This document shows positions 42,605 through 51,519 of a stretch of DNA of 64,000 nucleotides, piece after piece. The position numbers and the translations under genes were made by a program. A model generated the notes under the pieces. It was not told the DNA's origin and searched no databases. It saw only the letters and a program-made list of their open reading frames with translations. Source of the stretch: Gemmatimonadaceae bacterium (GTDB lineage: Bacteria > Gemmatimonadota > Gemmatimonadetes > Gemmatimonadales > Gemmatimonadaceae); NCBI GenBank assembly GCA_036003045.1, contig DASYSS010000085.1:124001-188000 (forward strand). The letters are read 5' to 3'. Position 1 is the stretch's first letter. The number at the start of each line of letters is the position of its first letter.

Positions 42605-43283
42605 CGGGTGGACGGGTGGACGGGTGGACCGGTGGACCGGTTTAACGGCGCTGGGCCTGCTCCTGGTCGTTGCCGGATGCAAGGAGAAGGCGCCGGCGAC
42701 GGCGGATACGAGCAAGGCGGCGGCAAACGCTCCGGCGCCAAACCCCGCGGTCGCCACCGCTACGGCACCCGATTCCTTCCGTGTCGCGTTCGAGACGACG
42801 CGCGGGAGCATTGTCGTGCAAGTGAACCGGGCGTGGGCGCCGCTCGGCGCGGATCACTTCTACCAGCTCGTCGGGCAGCAATTCTTCGACGGCGTGAAAT
42901 TCTTTCGCGTCGTTCCGGGATTCGTGGCGCAGTTCGGAATGAGCGGCGACCCGAAGCGCAACGCGGCGGAGGACTCGAAGCACATCCCCGACGACTCGGT
43001 GCGGCACACGAATGCCAAGGGCACGCTGACCTTTGCCGCGATGAGTCTGCCCAATTCACGAAGCCACCAGCTGTTCTTCAACCTGAAGGACAACCCGGCG
43101 CTGGACGGCATGCACTTCGCGCCGATCGGCGTGGTCGTTCAGGGTCAGGCCGTGGTCGACTCGTTGTACAGCGGCTACGGCGAGGATCCCGATCAAACGT
43201 CCATCAGCAACCTCGGGAACTCGTATCTCGACCGGGCGTTTCCGAAGCTCGACGCGATCAAGACGGCGCGAATCGTGAAATGA
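42588..43283 (+). CDS. Cyclophilin-type peptidyl-prolyl isomerase lipoprotein
   Basis: This 231-residue protein catalyses proline isomerisation in exported proteins. The N-terminus is a lipoprotein signal (LTALGLLLVVAGCK) followed by an Ala/Pro linker. The cyclophilin core has FETTRGSIVVQVNRAWAP, FYQLVGQQFFDGVKFFRVVP, GFVAQFGMSGDP, GTLTFAAM and SHQLFFNLKDN. The ATG at 42588 overlaps the amidohydrolase end by 17 bases; a GTG inside the repeat (V14) is an alternative. Residues about 7-18 are encoded by the GACGGGTG repeat. It is third in the S9-amidohydrolase-cyclophilin operon. Confidence 0.9.
   Translation: MVGRNSGWTGGRVDRWTGLTALGLLLVVAGCKEKAPATADTSKAAANAPAPNPAVATATAPDSFRVAFETTRGSIVVQVNRAWAPLGADHFYQLVGQQFFDGVKFFRVVPGFVAQFGMSGDPKRNAAEDSKHIPDDSVRHTNAKGTLTFAAMSLPNSRSHQLFFNLKDNPALDGMHFAPIGVVVQGQAVVDSLYSGYGEDPDQTSISNLGNSYLDRAFPKLDAIKTARIVK
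42606..42640. repeat. GACGGGTG tandem repeat at the cyclophilin gene start
   Basis: About four and a half units (GACGGGTG and GACCGGTG) stand directly after the amidohydrolase stop and within the first codons of the cyclophilin gene. They are the same family as the arrays at 28583 and 41332. Confidence 0.85.
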
Positions 43284-43301
43284 TGGGCGCGCCGCCGCGC
43301 G

Positions 43302-46300
43302 TCAGTGCAGGACGATCGGGGTCGCCATCTCGCGGAAGCGGCAGAGCGCGTTCGCGAGCTGCATTTGGCGCGGAGTGCGGCACTCGACGTCGAGCAGACG
43401 CGATGAGGCGACGAGGATCGCCAGGCATTTCGCGCGCGACGTCGCGACGTTCAGACGGTTCAGGCTGAGCAAGAACTCCATTCCGCGCGGCGCTTCGTCC
43501 GGGCTCGACGTAGCCATGGAGTAGATGACGACAGGTGCCTGCTGTCCCTGAAACCTGTCGACCGTCCCGACGCGCACGCCGGTCGCGGAGAGACGACCCG
43601 CCAAGCGAGTCACGTGAGCATTGTACGGCGCCACGACGACGATGCCCGAACCGAGGAGTCGTTCGGCGTCGCCATCGGCGTTCGTCCACGTCGTGCCATG
43701 GGCTCCGAGGCGTTGGATCAACGCCGTGACGGCTTCGACCTCTTCGGGCGAGTAGTTCCGATTTCCGTCGTGCTCCACCGGCACGACGGCGAGCCCGGCC
43801 TCGGGAAGTCCATCCACGCCGGAAATTCGCTGGTTCTCGAGCCCGACGTGCGACTTCAACAGCCCGTCGTAAAAGACCTCCGAGGTGAAGCGACAGATGC
43901 TCGGCGCAAGCCGCCACGTCTCCCGCAAGAAGATTCCGCGGTCTTCAGCGATGGTCTGTCGTCCGGCCAACACGTGCTCGAGCGCGGATACCTCGACGCC
44001 GTGCGGATGAGATCCTTTCCGCGGCTGCTCGAGCTGTTGCGGATCGCCGAGCAGGACGACGCTTTTCGCCGCCTGTGAGACGGCGAGAACGTTGGCGAGG
44101 GACATCTGACCCGCCTCGTCCACGAAGAGCAGATCGACCGCGCCGGCGAACTCCTCGCGCGACCACAGCCACGCTGTTCCGCCAAGGACGCTTACCTCGC
44201 CGCGGACGATCGCACCGTGCGCGTCCTTGTTGTTGTCGATGCAACGGACGCTTCTCGAGGGTTCGCCTTCGTCGCACCGATGCGCGACGGCTATGCTCAC
44301 CCCCCTCGCCGTCGCCTCCTCGATCACTGAATCCAGAAGCAGGCGAATCACCTTGTGGCTGTTCGCGACCACGCCGATTCGCTTTCCCTCTCGCACCAGC
44401 GAGCAAATCATGCGCGCGCCAAGGAACGTCTTTCCCGCTCCAGGCGGTCCCTGAATCGGCAGCACCGTGCGATCGAGAGCGGGGGCAACGCGAAGCGCCC
44501 TGTCGGGCGGAGACTCGCCTACCTTGACGTCGAATTGGCCTCCTGTCGCCGAAAGGCGCGGCGCTTCGCCTCGAAGTAGTGCGAGCGCGGCGCCATAGTC
44601 CTCTCGGCCCGAGGCGACGGACTCGCCGATGCGAGACAGCGAGTCCGCCATCTCGTCGGTGTTCACGTGCGAGAACGCACACACCGCCGTCGGATGGATC
44701 TCAGCGCGCGCCTTCTTCTTCTTGATCTCGATCGTGTGTGCGAGGCGGTCGATCGAAACGACCTCTCCGAACCCCTTCTTGTCGGAGAGCCACAGCTCGT
44801 CGCCGGGACCGATCTCGGTTTCTTGTGGCGGGAAAGCGTATCGATCAACGACCGTGCCGGTCTCCTTCCCGCTCTTCTTGTGCCGCACGATTTCGACACG
44901 GCCGTCGAACTCCAGGCCGGCGACGGCTTCGGGCTTGTCGTACAGGTCTTCGTCCGGCGACTCGCACAGTCGAAAATGCGTCGCCCAACCAACACGATCT
45001 TCACGGCGGTGATAGTCGAGGCTGTACGCAAGCAGCCAGCGCGCCTGTTGCGACGCGTTCCGGTCGGCCGGCGACTCGGCGACTCCGTTCAGCAGACGAG
45101 CGCGAAGCGCCTCGACGGCCTGCGCCCGTTCGTCGACTTTTGGCGGCGCTTTGCCGTCGGACGGATCGCGCGGTGGACGAGGGATCCACGCGCCCGATCG
45201 GATCTGGCGTTCGCGAACAGCCTCGAGCCAATCGCGCAGCGCGAGCGTCGACGCGCAGTCGTCGCGATTGTAGCCTTCGACCGTCGTTCGCGCTTCCGCC
45301 GGCAGGTCGTGAATGGCGCCGGATTCGAGGGCGTACTCGACGTCACGCAAGCGGCGGTTCGCGTCCTCGAGCGCGATCTGCCGCTTGAAACCGTAGAGCG
45401 TTTCGAGGCTCTTGATCGAGTAACGCTCGACACCGATGCGCATCGATTGGCGGACGACAGCGTACAGATCGATGAATCGCCCGGCGCGAAGCATCGCTTC
45501 GAATTCACGTTCGCGCGTGGCGTAGCGGCCCATCAGCCTCGTAAACGCGGCCGGCTCGTACGGGGCGTAGTGGTACACATGCATTTCCGGATGGGCACGA
45601 GCGGCCTCGATCATCCGATCGATCACGCCCTCGAACACGCGATGCTCCTCGGCGTCGGTCAGCGCCCACCTCGAGTCGCAGGAGCCGTCTGCCGCGACGA
45701 CCCCGAACAGATACTCGCGCCCGGCCTCGCCGACGAACGGGTCGCCTTCGAGGTCGAGGAACAGATCTCCGGGCGATGGCTCTGGCAGGCGACAAAGCCC
45801 CTTTGTCTCTTTGATCTCCAGCAGCTCGTGCGCCGGGACCGCGGCGCCGCGCGAAGCCAGCTGAAGCCGTGCCTGGTCGTGCACGCGTTCGTAGGCGCGC
45901 AACGAGTCGCGCCGCGGCTTGAAGGGGAGCGGCGAAGCGGCGTTCGCGAGCTGGACGAGCTTCTCGATGCCATGTTCCTGAAGCTCTCGTCGCTGGCCTC
46001 GCGAGATCCCCGCGACGAGAGACAGATGGTCGTCGGCGCGGCGTTTGTCGGCGCAGGTCTTTCGCCAACGACAAACGTCGCACTGCTCCACCGGCTCCGG
46101 ATAGTTCGCCGCGGCGAGCGGCTCATCGCCGATCGCCACGGCGAGCACCAGCTTGTCGCGCACCATACGGAAGTACGCCGCGTAGTCGTTCACGCGGTAA
46201 CTCTCGACGTTCATTCCGGCCGTCGGCGTGACGACGTGAAACGAGTCGGGCATCACCCCCTGCTCCTGAGCGAGCAGGTCCGAGTAGAGGCTCAGTTGGA

Positions 46301-46736
46301 GGATCGTCCCCCCCTTCGTCTCTCGCGCGAGCTTCGTGTCGTAGACCTCATAGGACCACGAGCCGAGCGCGCTCGGCTGCTCGACTCGCCGGAGAATGTC
46401 GGGGCGGCCATTCCATATGCCGTCGGCGAACGCCCCTTGCACGATGACGTCGGCGCCCTCGCGCATCGCGGCCTCCGTCTTCGCGAGACGCTCGGCGTTG
46501 TGATCGATCCCGGCGAGATCGACGACGCTCGCGTTTCCAGTCCGCAAACTGTCGACGAATCGCCGCTCGTGCTCGAGCCCTCGTTGAATCAGAAGCTCGA
46601 GGAGCGGATCGCTCTGATAGACCGGCTCGCGCTTGCCGAGCGCCACGGCCATGTCGAGCGCCGTGCGATGTTTGCAGCCGAGGAAGCTCGAGAGGTCGGT
46701 TGCGGAGAGCGCGAACTCGCCGTCGCGGACATGCAC
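43302..46736 (-). CDS. TM0106-family RecB-like nuclease fused to SF1 helicase
   Basis: The 1144-residue protein has three parts. Residues about 10-270 are a RecB/Cas4-like PD-(D/E)xK nuclease with the lysine in YDTKLARETKGG and cysteines (LGCKHRT, QCDVCRWRKTCADKR) that could bind a 4Fe-4S cluster. The middle is an RNase H-like domain starting DLFLDLEGDPF and ending with YNRDDCASTLAL. The C-terminal third is an SF1 helicase with GPPGAGKTFLGAR, DLLFVDEAGQM, GDPQQLEQP and TVDRFQGQQAPV. The GTG at 46736 is chosen; the longer frame is antisense shadow in the DUF72 gene. It follows Ku and DUF72 in one operon. Confidence 0.92.
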   Translation of the reverse strand: MHVRDGEFALSATDLSSFLGCKHRTALDMAVALGKREPVYQSDPLLELLIQRGLEHERRFVDSLRTGNASVVDLAGIDHNAERLAKTEAAMREGADVIVQGAFADGIWNGRPDILRRVEQPSALGSWSYEVYDTKLARETKGGTILQLSLYSDLLAQEQGVMPDSFHVVTPTAGMNVESYRVNDYAAYFRMVRDKLVLAVAIGDEPLAAANYPEPVEQCDVCRWRKTCADKRRADDHLSLVAGISRGQRRELQEHGIEKLVQLANAASPLPFKPRRDSLRAYERVHDQARLQLASRGAAVPAHELLEIKETKGLCRLPEPSPGDLFLDLEGDPFVGEAGREYLFGVVAADGSCDSRWALTDAEEHRVFEGVIDRMIEAARAHPEMHVYHYAPYEPAAFTRLMGRYATREREFEAMLRAGRFIDLYAVVRQSMRIGVERYSIKSLETLYGFKRQIALEDANRRLRDVEYALESGAIHDLPAEARTTVEGYNRDDCASTLALRDWLEAVRERQIRSGAWIPRPPRDPSDGKAPPKVDERAQAVEALRARLLNGVAESPADRNASQQARWLLAYSLDYHRREDRVGWATHFRLCESPDEDLYDKPEAVAGLEFDGRVEIVRHKKSGKETGTVVDRYAFPPQETEIGPGDELWLSDKKGFGEVVSIDRLAHTIEIKKKKARAEIHPTAVCAFSHVNTDEMADSLSRIGESVASGREDYGAALALLRGEAPRLSATGGQFDVKVGESPPDRALRVAPALDRTVLPIQGPPGAGKTFLGARMICSLVREGKRIGVVANSHKVIRLLLDSVIEEATARGVSIAVAHRCDEGEPSRSVRCIDNNKDAHGAIVRGEVSVLGGTAWLWSREEFAGAVDLLFVDEAGQMSLANVLAVSQAAKSVVLLGDPQQLEQPRKGSHPHGVEVSALEHVLAGRQTIAEDRGIFLRETWRLAPSICRFTSEVFYDGLLKSHVGLENQRISGVDGLPEAGLAVVPVEHDGNRNYSPEEVEAVTALIQRLGAHGTTWTNADGDAERLLGSGIVVVAPYNAHVTRLAGRLSATGVRVGTVDRFQGQQAPVVIYSMATSSPDEAPRGMEFLLSLNRLNVATSRAKCLAILVASSRLLDVECRTPRQMQLANALCRFREMATPIVLH

Positions 46737-46756
46737 GGTGGGAGGCCGCGATCGCG

Positions 46757-47473
46757 TTAGACGGTCGGCGCCTTGTCGAACGCTTCGACGAATGCGTCGA
46801 CCGCGGGCGGGCCGGACCCGATCCCTTCGTCGTGCTTGAAGTACACGAACGCGTCGCTCCACGGCTGCCCCGCGATGCGCTTGCTCCATTCCTCGAGCAG
46901 CGCGGCGTCGTAGTCGAGCCGGTGAAGCCGCACGTAGCCCCAGCCGGCCGTCGTCACGAACGGCGACGCGAAATCCGGCTGCTCGGTGACGCACATCGGA
47001 ATGTCGCGTTCACGCAGCACGGCATACACCTCGTCGTCGAACCAACTCTCGTGGCGAAATTCGACCGTGTAGCGGCGGTCCGTCGGAAGCGTCGCGACGA
47101 ACGCGCGCAGACGCGCCACGTCGATTTTCAGATTCGGGGGAAGCTGAAACAAGATCGGTCCGAGCCGCGCGCCGAGCGCCGACGTGTTCTTGAGGAGAAA
47201 CTCGGTGGCGCTCGCGGCGTCGGGCTTGAGCCGCGCGAAATGCGTGATCCGCTGGCTGGCCTTGATCGCGAACGTGAACGGTTCGGGCACCTGCGACGCC
47301 CAGTCGAGCAGCACGTGCTCGCGGGGGAGCCGATAGAACGTGTTGTTGATCTCGACGGTCGGAAATCGCCCGGCGTAGAAGCCGAGCATCGCGTCGTCCT
47401 TGAGATCAGCCGGGTAGAACGGCCCTTTCCATTCCTTGAAAGCAAAACCGCTCGTTCCAGCGAGCAGCTTCAT
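46757..47473 (-). CDS. DUF72 (YecE-like) family protein
   Basis: This 238-residue protein has a TIM-barrel-like DUF72 fold. It begins LLAGTSGFAFKEWKGPFYP, then FPTVEINNTFYRLP, FTFAIKASQRITHF and a C-terminal YVRLHRLDYD and DAFVYFKHDEGIGSGP, all family hallmarks. The biochemical function is unknown; catalysis by a TIM barrel is assumed. Its start overlaps the Ku stop (ATGA) and the TM0106 gene starts 20 bases later. The association with Ku and a nuclease-helicase hints at a DNA-linked role. Confidence 0.92.
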   Translation of the reverse strand: MKLLAGTSGFAFKEWKGPFYPADLKDDAMLGFYAGRFPTVEINNTFYRLPREHVLLDWASQVPEPFTFAIKASQRITHFARLKPDAASATEFLLKNTSALGARLGPILFQLPPNLKIDVARLRAFVATLPTDRRYTVEFRHESWFDDEVYAVLRERDIPMCVTEQPDFASPFVTTAGWGYVRLHRLDYDAALLEEWSKRIAGQPWSDAFVYFKHDEGIGSGPPAVDAFVEAFDKAPTV

Positions 47474-48309
47474 GCCGATTTCGCCCGGCGCCTCTTGTGA
47501 GGCTTCTCTTCCTCCTCCTCTTCTTTGTTCGCCGCCTTGGCTTCGCTCAGACTCGCCTTGAGCGCTTCCATGAGGTCGATGATCTTGCCGCCGCGCTCGG
47601 CCGGCGCCTCCTCGGTGATCTCCTGGCCCTGGATCTTCGCCTCGATCGCCTCGAGCTGACGCTCGCGCACGGTGTCCTTGTATTTCTCGGGCGTGAAGTC
47701 GTCGCTCGCCGACTGCTCGATGAGCTGCTTGGCGAGATTCAGCTCGGCGGGTTTCACCGTTCCTTCGGGGACTTCGACCTGCGTCGTCGGGCGCAGCTCG
47801 TCGGCGTAGTGGAGCTGCTCCATCACCATCACGCCGTTGAGCGGGCGCAGGAGCACGAGGTGCTGCGCGCCTCGCGCCGCGTATTGCCCGAGCGCGGCCT
47901 TGCCGGTCTCTTCCAGCGCCGCGACGAGGAGCCGGTACGCACGATCGCCGCCCTTGTCCGGCCCGAGGTAGTACGTCTTGTCGAGGTACTCGCGATCGAC
48001 CTTCGCCAGCGGCACGAACTCAGTGATGTCGATCGTGTTCGTCGCCTTTTCGTCGAGCGCCTTGAGCTCTTCGGGCGTGAGGATCACATAGTGGTCCTTC
48101 GAGACCTCGTAGCCTTTGACCATCTGGTCGCGCGTTACGAGCTCGTTGTCCTTCGAGCAGATGTACTGCTGCTTGAGACGCGCGCCGTCCTTCTTGTGCA
48201 GCAGGTTGAACGAGATGTTGGCCTTCGACTCGGCTGCTGAAAACAGACTCACGGGCACGGAGACGAGGCCGAACGAGATGGTGGCCGTGCCGATGGCGCG
48301 TGCAGGCAT
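47470..48309 (-). CDS. ku: Non-homologous end-joining protein Ku
   Basis: Ku forms a ring on double-strand DNA ends and recruits LigD. The 279-residue protein begins MPARAIGTATISFGLVSVPV, the invariant bacterial Ku start. KQQYICSKDNELVTRDQMVK, LLVAALEETGKAALGQ and VLLRPLNGVMVMEQLHY follow. The C-terminus is a charged tail (EEEEEE then KPHKRRRAKSA) of the kind that binds DNA or LigD. The ATG at 48309 is fixed by the family; the longer frame is rejected. It leads the operon Ku-DUF72-TM0106 and is divergent from LigD across 137 bases. Confidence 0.96.
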   Translation of the reverse strand: MPARAIGTATISFGLVSVPVSLFSAAESKANISFNLLHKKDGARLKQQYICSKDNELVTRDQMVKGYEVSKDHYVILTPEELKALDEKATNTIDITEFVPLAKVDREYLDKTYYLGPDKGGDRAYRLLVAALEETGKAALGQYAARGAQHLVLLRPLNGVMVMEQLHYADELRPTTQVEVPEGTVKPAELNLAKQLIEQSASDDFTPEKYKDTVRERQLEAIEAKIQGQEITEEAPAERGGKIIDLMEALKASLSEAKAANKEEEEEEKPHKRRRAKSA

Positions 48310-48446
48310 AGGGGTCCGGGAAAGAGCTGAGGTGGTCGAGGACGTTGGTCGAGATCGTGCAGCGACGCAAGAGTACGGCGGCGGGGAGGCGCGCTGGCCT
48401 CGCCCGGCAGGACTCCATAGGTTCACCGCCCAAGCGAAACATCCCT

Positions 48447-51041
48447 GTGACGGCAAGTAGCGACGACGAACGACCGGTAGACAACCTCAGCGCGTACCGT
48501 GCCAAGCGGTCCCCGGATACGACACCGGAACCGATGGGCACGGTGTCGGCCGTGCCGGGGCGCCTGTTCGTCGTCCACAAGCACGCCGCGCGGCGTTTGC
48601 ACTTCGACCTCCGCCTCGAGATGGACGGCGTTCTGCGCTCGTGGGCCGTGCCGAAAGGGCCGTCGTACGACATGAAGGACAAGCGGCTCGCCGTGAAGGT
48701 CGAGGATCACCCACTCGAGTACGGAGATTTCGAGGGAGTGATCCCGGAGGGCAACTACGGCGCGGGCGGCGTCATCGTGTGGGACCGCGGCGAGTGGATC
48801 CCGCTCGAGGATTGGCGCGAGGGTCTCGCCAAAGGGAAACTCCTCTTCGAGCTGCGCGGCTACAAGCTTCACGGCAACTGGACGCTCGTGAAGATGAAGA
48901 AGAGCGAAAAGGACTGGCTGCTGATCAAGGAGCGAGACGCGTACGTCAAGTCGCCCGGCGACCAGTTCGAGGAGACGTCGGTTCTGTCCGGGCTGACGGT
49001 CGACGAAGTGAAGCTCGGTCGCAGTCCCGTCGCCGATCTACGCCAAGCCGTCGAAGCCGTCAAGGCGCCGCGCCACCGGGTCGACCCGAAAACCGTCGAG
49101 CCGATGTTGGCCGAATCGACGGACAAGGCGTTCACCCGCGACGACTGGCTGTTCGAGCTCAAGCTCGACGGTTATCGGCTGATCGCGAGCAAGTCGCGCG
49201 GCAAATCGATGCTCGTCACGCGCAAGGGGAACGACTACACCGCCGTATTTCCCGAAGTCGCGCGCGCGCTGGAGGCGCTCCCGTTCGACGAGATCATCAT
49301 CGATGGCGAAGTCGTTTGCCTCGACGACGCAGGCAAGCCGAGCTTCGCCCGACTCCAGCAGCGCGGCACACTGCACAATCCGGCGGAGATCAAGCGTGCG
49401 GCCGTCGAGCTGCCGGCGACCTTCTTCGCGTTCGACTTTCTCGCGTTCGAGGACTTTGATCTCCGGCCGCTTCCGCTCAAGGTTCGCAAAGCGCTGCTCT
49501 TGTCGGCGCTGCCCAAGCTCGGGGCGATCCATCCGCTCGACCACATCGAGGGCGAGGGCGAGGCGTTTCTCGCGCAGGTCGAGAAGATGGGGCTCGAGGG
49601 CATTCTCGCGAAACGCGCCGACGCATCCTATCGCGCGGGGCGCAGTGATCTCTGGCTCAAGATCAAAGCCGAAAAGAGCGACGACTTCGTGATCGTCGGC
49701 TTCACGAGCCCCAAAGGGAGCCGGTCGAGCCTCGGCGCGCTGCAACTCGCGGATTTTGTGGACGGAGCGCTCGTGTACTCGGGGCGGGTCGGCACCGGAT
49801 TCAACGACTCGTTGCTCGAGGAGCTCGCGTCGATGTTCGAGTCGATCATTCGTGAGACGCCGCCTTGTGGTCCGCCGATCCGCACCGATAGCGGCGCGAC
49901 GGCCGCCGTCATTCCCGAGACGAAGACGACGACGTGGGTCGAAGCGGTCAACGTGTGCGAAGTGCGCTTTCGCGAGTGGACGCCGGACGGCGTGCTGCGC
50001 CACGCGGCCTTCCTTCGCATGCGCTATGACAAGGATCCGCGCGAGTGCGTACGCCAGGGCACAACGCCCGCGCCCTCGAATGCGGCGACGCCGGCCCCGA
50101 CTGGAGTCGAAGAGCCGCCACCGCCGCTGAAACCCGCGCCGGTCGAGAAGGCCTTCAACTTCTCGAATCTCAAGAAGGTTTATTGGCCGAAGGAGCATTA
50201 CACCAAGGGCGATCTCGTCGAGTACTATCGCGCGATCTCGCCGTGGATGCTGCCGTATCTGCGCAACCGCCCGCTGGTGATGACGCGCTTCCCCGACGGC
50301 ATCGAGGGCAAGCAGTTCTATCAGAAAGACGCGCCCGAATTCGCCCCGTCGTGGATCGAGACGATTCCCATATGGAGCGAGGACACGCAGCGAGACATCA
50401 AATACTTTGTCGCCAACGACGTCGAGTCGCTGCTCTACGTCGCCAACCTCGGCTCGATTCCGATCCACATCTGGAACAGCCGCGTCGGTTCGCTCGAGCA
50501 GCCCGATTGGTGCGTGATCGACCTCGACCCGAAAGAGGCGCCCTTCTCCGACGTGATCAAGTGCGCCGTCGTCTTCAAGGCATTGACGGATGTCATCGGC
50601 CTGCCGAGCTACATCAAGACGACCGGCAAGACGGGACTCCACATCATGATTCCGCTCGGCCGGCAGCTGACGTACGCGCAGTGTCGCACGATGGGCGAGC
50701 TGCTCGCGCGCGTCGCGCTGCGCGAGCTCGATCCCATCGCGACGATCACGCGTCACGTGAGCAAGCGCGGCGACAAGGTGTACCTCGACTATCTGCAGAA
50801 CCGCCACGGCCAGCTGATCGTCGCGCCGTTCTGCGTGCGGCCGCTGCCCGGAGCGACCGTTTCGATGCCGCTCCTTTGGGACGAGGTGAACAAGGACCTC
50901 AACCCGAAGGACTACACGATCAAGAACGCGATCGAGCGGATGGAAGCGCTGAAGAGCGATCCGTTGCTGCCCGTTCTCGACGACAAACCGAACCTCGCCG
51001 AGGTCCTCGAGAAGCTCGCTGGAATGATGAACGGCGATTAA
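48447..51041 (+). CDS. ligD: Multifunctional ATP-dependent DNA ligase LigD (phosphoesterase-ligase-polymerase)
   Basis: This 864-residue enzyme repairs double-strand breaks with Ku. Domain order is 3'-phosphoesterase (about 20-175; FVVHKHAARRLHFDLRLEMD, FEGVIPEGNYGAG), ligase (about 215-520; nucleotidyl lysine in FELKLDGYRLI, IDGEVVCLD, EGILAKRAD, DLWLKIK) and primase-like polymerase (about 590-860; MLPYLRNRPLVMTRFPDG, VIDLDPKE, TGKTGLHIMIPL). A Pro-rich linker separates the last two. The GTG at 48447 gives a family-like N-terminus; 34 more codons are open upstream. It lies opposite the Ku operon and shares its promoter region. Confidence 0.94.
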   Translation: MTASSDDERPVDNLSAYRAKRSPDTTPEPMGTVSAVPGRLFVVHKHAARRLHFDLRLEMDGVLRSWAVPKGPSYDMKDKRLAVKVEDHPLEYGDFEGVIPEGNYGAGGVIVWDRGEWIPLEDWREGLAKGKLLFELRGYKLHGNWTLVKMKKSEKDWLLIKERDAYVKSPGDQFEETSVLSGLTVDEVKLGRSPVADLRQAVEAVKAPRHRVDPKTVEPMLAESTDKAFTRDDWLFELKLDGYRLIASKSRGKSMLVTRKGNDYTAVFPEVARALEALPFDEIIIDGEVVCLDDAGKPSFARLQQRGTLHNPAEIKRAAVELPATFFAFDFLAFEDFDLRPLPLKVRKALLLSALPKLGAIHPLDHIEGEGEAFLAQVEKMGLEGILAKRADASYRAGRSDLWLKIKAEKSDDFVIVGFTSPKGSRSSLGALQLADFVDGALVYSGRVGTGFNDSLLEELASMFESIIRETPPCGPPIRTDSGATAAVIPETKTTTWVEAVNVCEVRFREWTPDGVLRHAAFLRMRYDKDPRECVRQGTTPAPSNAATPAPTGVEEPPPPLKPAPVEKAFNFSNLKKVYWPKEHYTKGDLVEYYRAISPWMLPYLRNRPLVMTRFPDGIEGKQFYQKDAPEFAPSWIETIPIWSEDTQRDIKYFVANDVESLLYVANLGSIPIHIWNSRVGSLEQPDWCVIDLDPKEAPFSDVIKCAVVFKALTDVIGLPSYIKTTGKTGLHIMIPLGRQLTYAQCRTMGELLARVALRELDPIATITRHVSKRGDKVYLDYLQNRHGQLIVAPFCVRPLPGATVSMPLLWDEVNKDLNPKDYTIKNAIERMEALKSDPLLPVLDDKPNLAEVLEKLAGMMNGD

Positions 51042-51150
51042 GACTTTCGCGCCGCGTTCACGACGCCGTAGAGTCCCTTCCCCGCCTTGGTCACCGTCGC
51101 GACGGCTGCCGCGATGTCGGATACGGACGTGACATCGAGGCGGCCGCTGC
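51038..51150 (-). pseudogene. Remnant of a short-chain dehydrogenase/reductase
   Basis: The minus strand here reads GRLDVTSVSDIAAAVATV, then TKAGKGLYGVVNAARKS and stop. This matches the SDR segment that precedes the NNAG motif (xLDVTD...GLxGVVNNAG), with the asparagine pair broken. No cofactor motif or catalytic part remains, and the piece is joined directly to the GlsB stop region. It is best explained as a degraded gene fragment. Confidence 0.55.
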
Positions 51151-51414
51151 TCAAAGGGGTCGTCGTCCGACGCCGCGGATCAATCGGAGAATGAAGAGGA
51201 GAACGACCGCTCCGATGAACGCGACGAGGATCGTGCCGGGGAGACCACCGAGGGGCACGCCGGCGCCGAGCGTCGCCAAGATCCAGCCGCCGATGAACGC
51301 ACCGACGATTCCGATGATGATGTCGCCGACCAGACCGTAGCCCGTACCGCCCATCACCATGGATGCGAGCACGCCCGCGACCAATCCGACGATCAACCAC
51401 GTCAAGAGACTCAT
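51151..51414 (-). CDS. GlsB/YeaQ/YmgE family membrane protein (transglycosylase-associated)
   Basis: This is an 87-residue protein with three hydrophobic segments: LLTWLIVGLVAGVLASMVM, DIIIGIVGAFIGGWILATLG and GTILVAFIGAVVLLFILRLI. The glycine pattern between them (GGTGYGLVGDI) is typical of the GlsB/YeaQ/YmgE family, stress-linked small inner-membrane proteins whose 'transglycosylase-associated' name is historical. Start and length fit the family well. It ends next to the SDR remnant. Confidence 0.9.
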   Translation of the reverse strand: MSLLTWLIVGLVAGVLASMVMGGTGYGLVGDIIIGIVGAFIGGWILATLGAGVPLGGLPGTILVAFIGAVVLLFILRLIRGVGRRPL

Positions 51415-51519
51415 ATGAGCCGCCCAGAGAGTTAGTCGCCCCGGCTCAAAGCAACGGACGTGCCTGGCGGCTCACGGATGAGTCCCCTCTGAGCAGCGCG
51501 ATACAGAAACACGCCTCGG

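Noticed and set aside
41321-42640. Repeat-coded N-termini as assembly artefacts
   Set aside because: Both genes have intact signal peptides and domains in the same frame directly after the repeats, so the frames are real.
44667-46760. 697-codon open frame on the plus strand opposite the TM0106 gene
   Set aside because: Arg/His-rich translation with no domain; it is the mirror of a recognisable nuclease-helicase. High GC leaves long open antisense frames throughout the window.
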